This document shows positions 33,330-42,674 of a stretch of DNA of 64,000 bases, piece by piece (positions within the stretch are counted from its first letter, which is position 1; each line of letters starts with the position of its first letter). The DNA is from Natrinema hispanicum. Its GTDB lineage: Archaea > Halobacteriota > Halobacteria > Halobacteriales > Natrialbaceae. The position numbers and the translations under genes were made by a program. Where the stretch lies: contig NZ_FOIC01000009.1 in NCBI RefSeq assembly GCF_900111485.1, positions 1 through 64,000 of the forward strand. The letters run 5' to 3'. Under the pieces are notes generated by a model. The model saw nothing but the letters and a program-made list of their open reading frames with translations, ran no database searches and had not been told where the DNA came from.

Positions 33330-34194
33330 GGAACTGCGCTACCACGTCGACGGCGACCTCGTTCCTGCCAGCGAGGCTACCGTCAGCGTCGACGATCGGG
33401 GCTTTCGCTACGGCGACGCCGCCTTCGAGACGCTACGGGCCTACGGCGGGACGATCTTCGCGTGGGACGCCCATTTTGAGCGCCTCGAGCGTACCTGCGA
33501 GGCCCTGTCACTCGAGCACGGACTGACGGCGGCTGATCTCCGGAACCGAATCGACGAGACGCTCGTGGCGAACGACCTCGCGGACGCCTACGTCCGCCTC
33601 TCGATCACGCGCGGCGTCCAGCCGGGTAAACTCACGCCCCAGCCCGATGTCGATCCGACGGTCGTCGTCTACGCCAACCCGCTGCCTCGCGGTGGGCTCG
33701 CGGGCGAGTCCGTCTGGGACGAGCCGGCGACGGTCGAGACGGTCACAACCCGGCGGGTGCCAGACGAGGCAATTCCGGCCGCGGCCAAGACCCACAACTA
33801 CCTGAACGGGATCCTCGCGCGCGCAGAACTCGAGGCCGACGCGGACGAAGCGCTCATGTGCGATCTCGAGGGCCACATCGCGGAAGGGGCAACGAGCAAC
33901 CTCTGGTTCGTCCGCGATGGCGAACTCTACACGCCGACGACCGACGGGCCGGTGCTGCCGGGGATCACCCGAAAAATCGTACGCGACCTCGCTCGCGAAG
34001 CTGGAATCGAAGTCCACGAGGGCTCGTACGAGCCAGCCGACGTTCACGGCGCTGCCGAGGCGTTTTTGACCAATCGGACCTGGGAACTGCGGCCGATCGC
34101 GACGCTTGACGGCCACACGGTCGGTGGCGGGCCTGTTACGGAACGACTCGCACGGCGTTACGACGAACGCGTCGAACGGACGTGTTACGAGTAG
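33322..34194 (+). CDS. pabC: class IV aminotransferase, aminodeoxychorismate lyase type
   Basis: A 290-residue fold-type IV PLP enzyme. It opens with VDDRGFRYGDAAFETLRAYGG. The PLP lysine is in AAKTHNYLNGILA and the downstream EGATSNLWFV and LPGITRKIV motifs are typical. The same family includes branched-chain and D-amino acid aminotransferases. Its place directly after pabB and pabA, with an 8-bp overlap, indicates aminodeoxychorismate lyase, releasing pyruvate to give p-aminobenzoate. Confidence 0.87.
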   Translation: MGEELRYHVDGDLVPASEATVSVDDRGFRYGDAAFETLRAYGGTIFAWDAHFERLERTCEALSLEHGLTAADLRNRIDETLVANDLADAYVRLSITRGVQPGKLTPQPDVDPTVVVYANPLPRGGLAGESVWDEPATVETVTTRRVPDEAIPAAAKTHNYLNGILARAELEADADEALMCDLEGHIAEGATSNLWFVRDGELYTPTTDGPVLPGITRKIVRDLAREAGIEVHEGSYEPADVHGAAEAFLTNRTWELRPIATLDGHTVGGGPVTERLARRYDERVERTCYE

Positions 34195-34223
34195 CCGTCA
34201 CGATTCGTCTTCGACGGAGTGAG

Positions 34224-35333
34224 TTACTCGGATTCGACGAGCACCCGCACTGACTCGCTCGAGTCATCGTCGGGCGTCTCGATCAGTTCCCGTTCCGTCC
34301 CCGAGAGCTCGAGGACGAACTCGCTGCCGAACGCGCTCGCGGGCGTCTGGAATCCGTCCGGAACACGGGCTCTGTCCTCGAGCATCCGTTGGGCGGCTAC
34401 CACCGCCGCTTCGGCGGTCAGCGCGTAGGGGTTGGGGGTTCGCAGCCGGGCTCGTGCCTGCTGGCCAGTGGCGTCGTCGGTGACCTCGCCCCAGACGACC
34501 GCGCTGCCGGTCGCCAGTTGTGCTCCGTCCGGCCCGTCGAGACGGGCGTCGATGAGCCGCTTCAGCAGGCGTTCGACCGGCTGCCGCTCGAGCAGCCACC
34601 CCAGCGAATCGACGGCCGCCAGTCCGCTCGTCGCCCACGGCGGCGCGGCGGCGTAGACTTCGATCGATTCGATGCCGGTGCTGTGAGCGGCGGTGACGAC
34701 GTCGCCCCACGGGATCGTGACGGCGTGTTCGGGGCCGTCGCCGAAGTCGATCTCGCGTGTTCGGAACGCAGCCGGCACCTGAATGAGTCGGCCGTTTCGG
34801 CGGACGACACCGCCGCTGCCGAGGTGTTCGACGAGCGTTCGGGCGGTGCCCCGCGAGAGCCCGCCGCCGCTTTTGATCCCCAAGCGAAGTGTATCGGCAG
34901 TGGGGAGGTGGTCAGCGAGGAAAACCGCCAGACAGTCCGAGGGCACGACGTCGAAGCCGACCCCGGGCAGGAGCGTGATCCCCGCTTTGCGGGCCGCGTC
35001 GTCGCGCTGGCGGAGACGCTCGAAGACCGGGAACTCGCCGGTGATATCCAGATAGTCCGTCCCCGTCTCGAGACAGGCTGTGACGAGTGGCTCGGCGGTG
35101 TCGACGAACGGCCCCGCACAGTTGACCACGGCATCGAAGCACTCGAGGTGAGACGCGAGGTCGGCCGCCTCGAGATCGATGACGCGACCTTCGACGCCGA
35201 GGGCGTCGGCCTGGCGTGCGACCGCGCGACCGTCCCGGCCGGCGACGACGGGCGAACCGCCTTGTGCAACCGCCTCGCGGGCGATCAGCCGCCCCGTATA
35301 GCCGTAGGCCCCGTAGATGAGAAGGGCGTCCAT
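34224..35333 (-). CDS. saccharopine dehydrogenase-like NAD(P)-binding oxidoreductase
   Basis: A 369-residue protein. The Rossmann motif LIYGAYGYTGRLIAREA is at the N-terminus, and VVNCAGPFVDTAEPLVTACLETGTDYLDITGE (in parts) is the hallmark of trans-acting enoyl reductase/saccharopine-dehydrogenase-like proteins. Substrate unknown; in haloarchaea such proteins are sometimes near lipid genes. It is divergent from the Rieske protein gene, with a TATA-like GTTTAAAC in the spacer. Confidence 0.87.
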   Translation of the reverse strand: MDALLIYGAYGYTGRLIAREAVAQGGSPVVAGRDGRAVARQADALGVEGRVIDLEAADLASHLECFDAVVNCAGPFVDTAEPLVTACLETGTDYLDITGEFPVFERLRQRDDAARKAGITLLPGVGFDVVPSDCLAVFLADHLPTADTLRLGIKSGGGLSRGTARTLVEHLGSGGVVRRNGRLIQVPAAFRTREIDFGDGPEHAVTIPWGDVVTAAHSTGIESIEVYAAAPPWATSGLAAVDSLGWLLERQPVERLLKRLIDARLDGPDGAQLATGSAVVWGEVTDDATGQQARARLRTPNPYALTAEAAVVAAQRMLEDRARVPDGFQTPASAFGSEFVLELSGTERELIETPDDDSSESVRVLVESE

Positions 35334-35430
35334 AGACCGCCTTTGTTGGAGAAGGGTTTAAACTTCAGTCAGACACGTGCTCGATCGATGGCGTAACGTT
35401 CAGGCCCGCAGATCAGTAACGGATGCAGTG

Positions 35431-35886
35431 ATGGACACAGGACGGATCACGGCGCTGTCGGATGTCCCCGGCGACTCGACGGTCTGCTTTCGTGTGGCCG
35501 ATGAGTCGGATGAGATACGGGAGGCGATTCTCGTCAGGAACGAGGGTGTGGCGACCGACGGCGGCGATACGACCGCCGCCGTCGAGGACGCGGTCTCTTG
35601 CTGGTTGAACTACTGCCAGCATCTGACGCACATCAAACTCGACAAGGGATCAGGCGCGCCAATGCGAGATGGGGAACTCATCTGTGCAAATCACGGCGCG
35701 TACTTCGAGGCCGACTCCGGTCGCTGTACGTTCGGTCCCTGTGAAGGTGCCTATCTCACCGACCTCGAGGTGACCGTCGAGGATGGCGACGTCTATCTGA
35801 CTGACGACGACTACGCGTTCGTCGGTCTCGGCCCGGTCGAGACTGACGACTGTGATCGCGCCTCGAGCTCGAACGTCGAGTTCTAG
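35431..35886 (+). CDS. Rieske 2Fe-2S protein
   Basis: A 151-residue soluble Rieske protein. The two cluster motifs are C-x-H in NYCQHLTHIKLD and C-x2-H in CANHGAYFEAD, with CTFGPCEGAYL after it. There is no membrane anchor or oxygenase catalytic domain, so it may be a ferredoxin-type electron carrier. ATG 35431 is the start used. Its stop codon overlaps the stop of the convergent HTH gene (shared CTAG). Confidence 0.9.
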   Translation: MDTGRITALSDVPGDSTVCFRVADESDEIREAILVRNEGVATDGGDTTAAVEDAVSCWLNYCQHLTHIKLDKGSGAPMRDGELICANHGAYFEADSGRCTFGPCEGAYLTDLEVTVEDGDVYLTDDDYAFVGLGPVETDDCDRASSSNVEF

Positions 35887-36251
35887 ATGGAGGCTGGCGC
35901 GACCAGGTCCCGCTCCTGATCGTACTCGAGCAGGCCAGCGTCGACCAGCCGCGGCAGATGGTCGTGATAGAGAGACAGATAGACCTCTTTGACGCGTTCG
36001 GCCGAGATGTTTCGCACGGTGTGGCCCGTTTCGCGGGCCGCGACTTCCTCGGCTGCGTCCGGCAGCGTCACCTCCTCGCCGTAGCTGCGCATCACCGACA
36101 ACAGCAGTCGGCGACGCTGGTCGGCAAGCAGGGAGAACACGTCGTCGAGCGTTTTGGCCGCCGGATCCGGCCTGTCGGCCTCATCGAGCCAGTCGAGTAC
36201 CGTCCGTACGATCTCGACGCAGTCACGCTCCGAATGAGATCTGGAAGTCAT
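35883..36251 (-). CDS. DUF7344-type winged-helix protein
   Basis: A 122-residue single-domain protein. LDDVFSLLADQRRRLLLSVM and YLSLYHDHLPRLVDAGLLEYDQ are the two ends of the DUF7344 fold. Compared with the double-domain protein at 27.2 kb it has one unit and no long tail. It likely acts as a small transcription regulator. The ATG 36251 lies at the start of a plausible N-terminal extension; an upstream reading frame of about 100 codons without matching sequence was not used. Confidence 0.8.
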   Translation of the reverse strand: MTSRSHSERDCVEIVRTVLDWLDEADRPDPAAKTLDDVFSLLADQRRRLLLSVMRSYGEEVTLPDAAEEVAARETGHTVRNISAERVKEVYLSLYHDHLPRLVDAGLLEYDQERDLVAPASI

Positions 36252-36439
36252 GTGTGGTCCGTCGTCCTCGAGCAGTTGCGACTGAACCGAGCCGAACGCC
36301 GCTTCGGCGGGCCGTGACGCCGCCACTCGCTCGAGAGTTCGTACCGGGTTCTCACCTGCACCACAAATATTAGTATCGGATCCAGTTGACAACCCCCATG
36401 GGAGAGTGACAGTTGATCGTCGATGAACGTCTGGTTCAG

Positions 36440-36730
36440 TCACTCGATCGTAAACGTCGGCTCGTCGATGGACTCGCTTTTGCACTCGGGACACCGCGAA
36501 GGGAGGTTCAGCAGGTCGTCGTAGCCGTCGAACCCGCAGTCTCGACACGTCGGCGGTGCAACGAGTAGTTGCTCGTCAGTGCCGTCGACCGATCGGGAGA
36601 CGTGTTCGACGTGGCGGACAACCGCGTGTGGCGTCAGATCGAGCTGGGTGGCCAGTTCGCTCGGCGTCGCCGGCTCGGCACGGAGTGCATCGGCGAGTTT
36701 CTGTCGCGTCGTTTCGTCGGCCTCGCGCAT
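36440..36730 (-). CDS. HTH plus zinc-ribbon regulator
   Basis: A 96-residue protein. The first half is a helix-turn-helix (LRAEPATPSELATQLDLTPHAVVRHVEHV, in parts), the second a zinc ribbon with CRDCGF and CPEC. This combination is a predicted archaeal transcription regulator (COG3357-like, from memory). The start ATG 36730 precedes the HTH. Target genes unknown; it is divergent from the sugar nucleotidyltransferase gene. Confidence 0.85.
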   Translation of the reverse strand: MREADETTRQKLADALRAEPATPSELATQLDLTPHAVVRHVEHVSRSVDGTDEQLLVAPPTCRDCGFDGYDDLLNLPSRCPECKSESIDEPTFTIE

Positions 36731-36903
36731 ACGTCCCCTCAGGCGGTGTGTATTTTTATACTGTCGGACAGCAGTCACGGCACAGGCCGTTCGTCTCTGT
36801 CGTCGATACCAGTTTTTCCTCTTGCTGTGGGGTTTCGGGCGTGTTAGACCCTCTCACTCGAGAAAGGACAAGTGACTTGGACCCCGCAGGTGAACACCGG
36901 CGT

Positions 36904-37875
36904 ATGAAGGCAGTCGTCCTTGCAGGCGGATACGCGACGCGTATGTGGCCAATTACCAAACATCGGCCCAAAATGTTCCTCCCGATCGGCGAGTCGACCG
37001 TCATCGACCGCATCTTCACGGAACTCGAGACCGACGACCGGATCGATGAGGTCTACGTCAGCACCAACGAGCGGTTCGCGCCCGACTTCGAGGCCCACCT
37101 CGCCGACAGCGAGTTCGACAAGCCCCGGCTCTCGGTCGAGGAGACGACTGAAGAAGACGACAAGTTCGGCGTCGTCGGCGCACTCGCCCAGCTAATCGAC
37201 CGCGAGAACGTCGACGACGACCTGTTGGTCATCGCTGGCGACAACCTGATCAGCTTCGCCGTGTCGGACTTTCTCGACTATTTTGAGGCCCACGACGCGC
37301 CCACGCTCGCCGCCTACGACGTCGGCTCCCGCGAGAAGGCCAAATCCTACGGGCTGGTCGACCTCGACGGCGACCGCGTCGTCGATTTCCAGGAGAAACC
37401 CGACGACCCGAAAAGTACGCTCGTCTCGATCGCCTGCTATGCGTTCCCGCAGGAATCACTCGACTTGCTGCCGACCTATCTCGAGGACGGCAACAACCCC
37501 GACGAGCCGGGCTGGTTCGTCCAGTGGCTCCAGAACCGCGAGGCGACCTACGCCTACACGTTCGAGGGGGCGTGGTTCGATATCGGTACTCCCGAAAGCT
37601 ATCTCGACGCCGTTGCCTGGCACCTCGATGGCGACTCGCTGGTCGCCGACTCGGCGACGCTCGAAGACGCCACGATCGGGGAAAACGTCCACGTCATGGA
37701 CGACGTCACGCTCGAGGGGACCAACCTCGAGCACACCGTTATTTTCCCGGACGCGACGGTCACGAACGGCGATATCCGCCGCTCGATCATCGATGAGGGC
37801 ACTCGGATCGAGGATCTCGACCTCGCCGGGGCGCTCATCGGAGCCCACACGACGATTACGAACGGCACAGAATAG
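36904..37875 (+). CDS. sugar-phosphate nucleotidylyltransferase
   Basis: A 323-residue enzyme. The nucleotide-binding motif VVLAGGYATRMWPITKHRPK starts the protein, and the metal/substrate segments VIAGDNLI and FQEKP are in place. About the last 70 residues form left-handed beta-helix repeats (ATIGENVHVMDDVTLEGTNL). The type is that of glucose-1-phosphate thymidylyl/uridylyltransferases, supplying nucleotide sugars for surface glycans. The exact sugar cannot be read. Codon bias is typical; no operon partner is seen. Confidence 0.9.
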   Translation: MKAVVLAGGYATRMWPITKHRPKMFLPIGESTVIDRIFTELETDDRIDEVYVSTNERFAPDFEAHLADSEFDKPRLSVEETTEEDDKFGVVGALAQLIDRENVDDDLLVIAGDNLISFAVSDFLDYFEAHDAPTLAAYDVGSREKAKSYGLVDLDGDRVVDFQEKPDDPKSTLVSIACYAFPQESLDLLPTYLEDGNNPDEPGWFVQWLQNREATYAYTFEGAWFDIGTPESYLDAVAWHLDGDSLVADSATLEDATIGENVHVMDDVTLEGTNLEHTVIFPDATVTNGDIRRSIIDEGTRIEDLDLAGALIGAHTTITNGTE

Positions 37876-38143
37876 CTCGACGGCGCGTACCAGCGAGCCG
37901 CCGAGTCCGCTTGCGACTGGACCGTCGGCTCCCGCGCCCGCTCGAGGCGTTCGATCTCGTCGCAGATCGACTCGAGTCGGGCCAGCTGGTCGGTCGTCCG
38001 TCTTCTGTGGACGCTGAAAATACCTCGTGAGCCTCGTCGGTTGCAGCTCCGACTCACGACACTGGACTTTAACGGATGCCGATCGACAGCTGGTCTATGA
38101 GACGTGGTTTCACTACTCGGAGACCGGTCGTGGGTGAGTCGGC

Positions 38144-39505
38144 GTGATCGACGATCGGGACGCCCTCGCGTCGACTGCGGCCCGCGAGGTCGCTCTCGAC
38201 TGTCTCGAGGCGGGGATCGAAGCCGGCCATCCGCGGACGGTCATCCGTGATGCCGTCACACTCGAGGACGAAACCTTCCGTATCGCCGAGACGACGTACG
38301 ACCTCAAGGCCTACGACGACCTCGTCGTCCTCGGCGGGGGCAACGCTGCAGCTCACGTCGCCGCCGCGCTCGAGGAGATACTGGGCGATCGGATCGACGG
38401 CGGCGTGGTCGTTACGGACGATCCAGTCGACACGGAGCACGTCGAGGTTCGCGAGGGCGATCATCCCGTGCCGAGCGAGCGCGGCGTTGCGGGGACGCGC
38501 CACCTGCTCGAGGCGGCGGACGCAGCAACCGACGAGACGCTCGTCGTGACGGCGATCACCGGGGGCGGCAGCGCGCTCATGCCCGCACCCGCCGGTGAAC
38601 TCTCGCTTGCGGACCTGCAAGCGACCACCGACGCGCTGCTCGCAAGCGGAGCCGACATCGGCGAGATCAACGCAGTCCGCAAGCACCTCTCGGCGCTGAA
38701 AGGCGGCCGGCTGGCCCGCCGTGTCGCCCCAGCGACGGTCATCTCGCTCCTTTTCAGCGACGTCGTCGGGAACGATCCAAGCGTTATCGCGAGCGGCCCT
38801 GTCGTGCCCGACGAGTCGACGTTCGACGATGCGCTCGCGGTGCTCGAGCGCGACGGAATCGACGCGCCCGCGGCCGTTGTCGACCGCCTCGAGCGCGGTG
38901 TGGCCGGCGAGGTTTCCGAAACGCCGGGTCCCGACGATCCCGCCTTCGAGCATGTCTCGACGCATGTCGTCGCCGACGGAATGACCGTCCTCGAAGCGGC
39001 CCGCGAGGCGGCAGCCGAGCGCGGGTACGAGCCGCTCGTCCTCTCCTCGCGGATTCGCGGGGAGGCCCGTGAGGCGGCCACGACTCACGTTGCGATCGCC
39101 GAAGAGGTCCGCGCTACGGGGAACCCCGTTTCACCGCCGGCTGTCCTTCTCTCGGGTGGCGAAACGACGGTGACGATCCGCGGCGACGGGACGGGCGGCC
39201 CGAATCAGGAGTTCGCGACGAGCGCAGCGCTCGAACTGGCGGCCGAGCATGCGGGCAGTGGCCGGGACGATGACCCCAACAAAATCACGGTCGCCGCGAT
39301 CGACACCGACGGCATCGATGGCGTAACCGATGCGGCCGGCGCGCTCGTCGATGGAACCACCGTCGAAGATCCTGACAGCGCACGCGCGGCACTCGCCGAA
39401 AACGACGTCTCCCCGTTCCTCGAGGCGCGACACGCGCTGATTCGGACGGGGCCGACGGGAACGAATCTAAACGACCTGCGGATACTGGTCGTCGAGCAGT
39501 CCTAG
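38144..39505 (+). CDS. glycerate 2-kinase (MOFRL family)
   Basis: A 453-residue protein of the GckA/TtuD type. LVVLGGGNAAAHVAAAL near the N-terminus, TGGGSALMPAPAGELSLADL and INAVRKHLSALKGGRLA are the DUF4147 signatures, and the MOFRL C-terminal domain carries NQEFATSAALEL and AIDTDGIDG. It phosphorylates glycerate to 2-phosphoglycerate, used in glycerate and semi-phosphorylated sugar routes. Initiation is at GTG 38144, as no in-frame ATG fits. Confidence 0.9.
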   Translation: MIDDRDALASTAAREVALDCLEAGIEAGHPRTVIRDAVTLEDETFRIAETTYDLKAYDDLVVLGGGNAAAHVAAALEEILGDRIDGGVVVTDDPVDTEHVEVREGDHPVPSERGVAGTRHLLEAADAATDETLVVTAITGGGSALMPAPAGELSLADLQATTDALLASGADIGEINAVRKHLSALKGGRLARRVAPATVISLLFSDVVGNDPSVIASGPVVPDESTFDDALAVLERDGIDAPAAVVDRLERGVAGEVSETPGPDDPAFEHVSTHVVADGMTVLEAAREAAAERGYEPLVLSSRIRGEAREAATTHVAIAEEVRATGNPVSPPAVLLSGGETTVTIRGDGTGGPNQEFATSAALELAAEHAGSGRDDDPNKITVAAIDTDGIDGVTDAAGALVDGTTVEDPDSARAALAENDVSPFLEARHALIRTGPTGTNLNDLRILVVEQS

Positions 39506-39719
39506 CCCACTGCGATCGCAAGGCTGTGACTTCCCAGTAGAGAGGATGGTAGCGCGATTTCTTTATTTCAAATTCTGCCTGAAACTGAACCGGGCGGTTC
39601 GGTCACTACACGTGCGAAGTGAACAGAGCACATCTTGGCATTCCGTTATCCATAGGCGAGCATCGAGGGTCTATGCTTAAAATGAAAATAGGTAAATATT
39701 TCAGTGGTTTCTCACCGAT

Positions 39720-39905
39720 ATGAACCGGACAGAATACTTCCTTGCCATAATCACGTTCCTCTTAGCATCGGTTGTGTACGTGATCGGCGATGGAAATACT
39801 CCGCCGATTATTGTATTGCCCGTCCTCGTTCTCCTCTATGGCACACCGGTCTATCTTCTTATAGCCATTATAAGCGACCTCAGTGAGAATTCTGACCAGC
39901 AGTGA
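39720..39905 (+). CDS. small two-helix membrane protein in an AT-rich patch
   Basis: A 61-residue protein starting MNRTEYFLAIITFLLASVVYVIGDG, with two hydrophobic helices and a short polar tail. The flanking 39540-40000 is much poorer in GC than its neighbours, and the protein lacks the usual acid bias, so it may be of foreign origin. AT-rich boxes (TTAAAATGAAAAT, AAATATTT) precede it. No family recognised. Confidence 0.6.
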   Translation: MNRTEYFLAIITFLLASVVYVIGDGNTPPIIVLPVLVLLYGTPVYLLIAIISDLSENSDQQ

Positions 39906-40000
39906 TTTTCCTTTCTGCGCTGAATGTTATGTGCTTCGACTGTACTGAACGCGAGTTTCACGATCCACTCCGAATAACGAAACTGTATTACCAACTACTG

Positions 40001-40828
40001 TTACGGCTCCACGCTCGGCCCAAGCGCGTCGATTACACGACAGGCGTTTTTCGAGAACGCCCGACGCAACAGATCTTCCGAGACATCGAGCGTGAGAATC
40101 TCCATGACCGCGACGTTGGGATGACAGGCGGGCGCGCCGCTGCCGAAGAAGACGCGATCCGGATGCTCGAGCAGTGCGCGCTCGAGTTGGTCGCGATAGC
40201 GGACGAAACTCGTCTCGAGGTAGCAGTCGTCGTACTCCGCCAAGAGATCGATCATCCGGTCCATGAGCGAGCGATTCAGCGGGTGGCCGCCGAAGTGGCC
40301 GACGATGATGGGAAACGAACGCTCGAGGAGGGTTTCGGTGAGGGTTTCGGGCGGTGCATCAGTGCCACCGCGAACGATCACGGGGAGGTTGACGTCTTCG
40401 AGCGCCGTGAGAACGTCGTCGTCGGGGTAGTCGTCGACAGTGGGATCGAGGACGAAGCCGTGGAAGCGGTCGTCGTACGCGTATTTCTCGATATCGCTTG
40501 GAGTGGTGTGGTGGTCATCGCGGCGGCTGACGGCGTTGCGGAGTCGGCCGGTCGTTTTCTGCCCCGCCGTCTGGGTCCCGTTGATCCGGGCGACGGCGAC
40601 GAACGGTCGGTCGACGCTGCGTCGGGCCACGCCGTTGTTCGGCGCGACGTAGCTTGTCTCCGGTGCCGACGGCGGGAAGACAACCGCCTTGGTGATCCCG
40701 GCTTGGTGCAGCTCTCGCTCGAGGCGATCTGCCGTAATCGTGTGTCCCTGTGGGGGGGTCCCGCCACCAGTTGACGGCAATCGCGTCGACAGGTCCACAA
40801 CGCGAAACCCATGTTCCAACTCCAGCAT
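40001..40828 (-). CDS. amidohydrolase-2-like protein lacking metal ligands
   Basis: A 275-residue TIM-barrel protein that follows the amidohydrolase-2 plan: VVDLSTRLP, then FHGFVLDP...YPDDD, LPVIVRGG, IIVGHFGGHP and FFGSGAP. In active members the first motif is D-x-H-x-H, the third carries His, and the last is GSD. Here these are DLSTR, VRGG and GSG, so most metal-binding residues are absent. Start ATG 40828 is chosen because a TATA box lies 26-32 bp before it. Probably a pseudoenzyme with a structural or binding role. Confidence 0.75.
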   Translation of the reverse strand: MLELEHGFRVVDLSTRLPSTGGGTPPQGHTITADRLERELHQAGITKAVVFPPSAPETSYVAPNNGVARRSVDRPFVAVARINGTQTAGQKTTGRLRNAVSRRDDHHTTPSDIEKYAYDDRFHGFVLDPTVDDYPDDDVLTALEDVNLPVIVRGGTDAPPETLTETLLERSFPIIVGHFGGHPLNRSLMDRMIDLLAEYDDCYLETSFVRYRDQLERALLEHPDRVFFGSGAPACHPNVAVMEILTLDVSEDLLRRAFSKNACRVIDALGPSVEP

Positions 40829-40852
40829 TCCCACCAGACTGTTCCGAGCCGA

Positions 40853-40860
40853 CATATATT
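40853..40860 (-). promoter_or_regulatory. TATA box of the amidohydrolase-like gene
   Basis: CATATATT on the plus strand (AATATATG on minus) lies 25-32 bp before the ATG at 40828 and overlaps a more distal ATG at 40855. This decides for the shorter start. Confidence 0.55.
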
Positions 40861-40935
40861 GTGCTACCGGCCGGTGTCGTCCGGTTGTGTGGCTCAGAGG
40901 CCCGTAGAATCGCAAGACGGAGCGGTGGTTCGAGG

Positions 40936-40949
40936 GAAAGAATTATATA
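40936..40949 (+). promoter_or_regulatory. BRE/TATA of the thermosome gene
   Basis: The GGAAAGAA purine block followed by TTATATA (40943-40949) is an excellent archaeal core promoter, about 38 bp before the ATG at 40984, leaving a leader of roughly ten bases. Confidence 0.75.
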
Positions 40950-40983
40950 GAAGTGCTGACGACATGGTTAGTGAGGATAAACG

Positions 40984-42561
40984 ATGGCACAACAGCGACG
41001 CATGGGCGGACAGCCTATGTTCATTCTGAGCGAGGACAGTCAGCGAACGCAGGGCCGCGACGCCCAATCGTCGAACATCATGGCCGGCAAGGCCGTCGCC
41101 GAGTCGGTACGCACCACACTCGGGCCCCGTGGCATGGACAAGATGCTCGTCGACTCCGGCGGGGACGTCGTCATCACCAACGACGGCGCGACCATTCTCA
41201 ACGAGATGGATATCGAACACCCCGCGGCCCAGATGATCGTCGAAGTCGCCGACTCCCAGGAAGAGGAAGTCGGTGACGGCACGACGACCGCGGCCGTCCT
41301 CGCCGGCAACCTGCTCGGCGAGGCCGAGGACTTGATCGAGCAGGACGTCCACGCGACGACCATCGTCGAGGGCTATCACGAGGCCGCTGAGATCGCCCTC
41401 GAGGCCATCGCCGGAGAGGTCGGCGAGGCCGACGTCGACGACGAGGTGCTCAAGCAGGTCGCCGAGTCGAGCATGACCGGCAAGGGCACCGGTGGGCTCA
41501 CCGCTGCCTCCCTGGCCGAGACGGTCGTCGAGGCGATCAGCCACGTCGACACTGACGCGGGCGTCGCACGCGACAACGTCACCGTCCACACCCAGATCGG
41601 TGCCTCCTCGAACGCCACTGAACTCGTCCCCGGAATCATCGTCGACGAGGAACCCGCCCACGACGGCATGCCGAGCACGGTCGAAGACGCGTCGATCGCC
41701 ATCCTGGACGTCGAACTCGACGTCCGGACCGGCGACGTCGACGCTGAGTACGCCATCGACTCGATCGACCAGCTCAACGCCGCCATCGACGCCGAGGAAG
41801 GCGAACTCGAGGGCTACGCCGAAACCATCGCCGACAGCGGGGCTGACGTCGTCTTCACGACCGAGGACGTCAACGACCGCGTCGCCACCGCGCTCGCCAA
41901 CGAGGATATCCTCGTCTTCGAGGGTCTCGGCGACAGCGACGCCCGGCAGGTCGCCTCCGCGACCGGTGCACGCCGCGTTGGCGCACTCGACGACCTCGAG
42001 GAATCGGACTTCGGCTCCGCCGACCGGATCCACACGGAAACCTTCGGCGGTGACGACCTCGCGTTCGTCGAAGGCGGTGCGGCCGCCGAGACAGTCACCG
42101 TCTTCGTCCGCGGCGGTACCGAACACGTCGTCGACGAACTCGAGCGTGCCATCGGCGACGCACTTGACGTCGTCGCGACGGCGCTCGAGTCCGGCGAAGT
42201 CGTCCCCGGTGCGGGCGCGACCGAGATCGCCATCGCGGACAAGATCCGGCAGGAAGCCGCCGGTATCGAGGGCCGCAAGCAACTCGCCGTGACGGCGTTT
42301 GCAGACGCACTTGACGTCGTCCCACGGACGCTGGCCGCCAACACCGGCCGTGACCCCATCGACGCCCTCGTGGACCTTCGTGCCGCCCACGAGTCCGAAG
42401 GTCGGGCCGGCCTGATCACCGACGGTGACGAGGTCACGATCGCCGATCCCTTCGAGTACGGCGTCGTCGACCCCGCCGACGTCAAGCGCGAGGCTGTCGA
42501 GAGCGCGACCGAAGCCGCGACGATGATCGTCCGCATCGACGACGTCATCGCTGCCGAGTAA
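40984..42561 (+). CDS. thermosome (group II chaperonin) subunit without GGM tail
   Basis: A 525-residue CCT/thermosome subunit. [27 protein letters not shown] and [16 protein letters not shown] form the ATP site (the catalytic D is in GDGTT). The C-terminus ends [10 protein letters not shown], without the Gly-Met-rich tail that many archaeal subunits carry into the central cavity. This is the tailless form, like the third (Cct3/ThsC-type) haloarchaeal paralogue. A strong TATA box precedes it. It folds cytoplasmic proteins with other subunits encoded elsewhere. Confidence 0.95.
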   Translation: MAQQRRMGGQPMFILSEDSQRTQGRDAQSSNIMAGKAVAESVRTTLGPRGMDKMLVDSGGDVVITNDGATILNEMDIEHPAAQMIVEVADSQEEEVGDGTTTAAVLAGNLLGEAEDLIEQDVHATTIVEGYHEAAEIALEAIAGEVGEADVDDEVLKQVAESSMTGKGTGGLTAASLAETVVEAISHVDTDAGVARDNVTVHTQIGASSNATELVPGIIVDEEPAHDGMPSTVEDASIAILDVELDVRTGDVDAEYAIDSIDQLNAAIDAEEGELEGYAETIADSGADVVFTTEDVNDRVATALANEDILVFEGLGDSDARQVASATGARRVGALDDLEESDFGSADRIHTETFGGDDLAFVEGGAAAETVTVFVRGGTEHVVDELERAIGDALDVVATALESGEVVPGAGATEIAIADKIRQEAAGIEGRKQLAVTAFADALDVVPRTLAANTGRDPIDALVDLRAAHESEGRAGLITDGDEVTIADPFEYGVVDPADVKREAVESATEAATMIVRIDDVIAAE

Positions 42562-42641
42562 CGCCGTCGCCACACCCGTTTTATTCCGCTGTTCGACTAA
42601 GACTGACCGTCGACGAGTTATATTATCGATCGGCCAACAGC

Positions 42642-42654
42642 GTTAAGTGTTAAC
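42642..42654. promoter_or_regulatory. GTTAA-GTG-TTAAC inverted repeat
   Basis: Five-base arms with a three-base spacer lie about 20-32 bp before the HalOD1 gene ATG at 42675. A TATA-like GTTATATTAT lies 25 bp further up. This is either the core promoter itself or an operator overlapping it. Confidence 0.35.
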
Positions 42655-42674
42655 GTGTGTTATTTGGGTACATT

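Noticed and set aside
37599-38057. minus-strand ORF with a coiled-coil-like stretch (RLESICDEIERLERARE)
   Set aside because: It overlaps the end of the nucleotidyltransferase gene in antisense, has no promoter, and its start and end sequences look random. Kept only as a possible fragment.
40894-42573. 559-codon minus-strand ORF opposite the thermosome gene
   Set aside because: Antisense shadow of a highly biased gene; V/D/G-rich with no recognisable domain.
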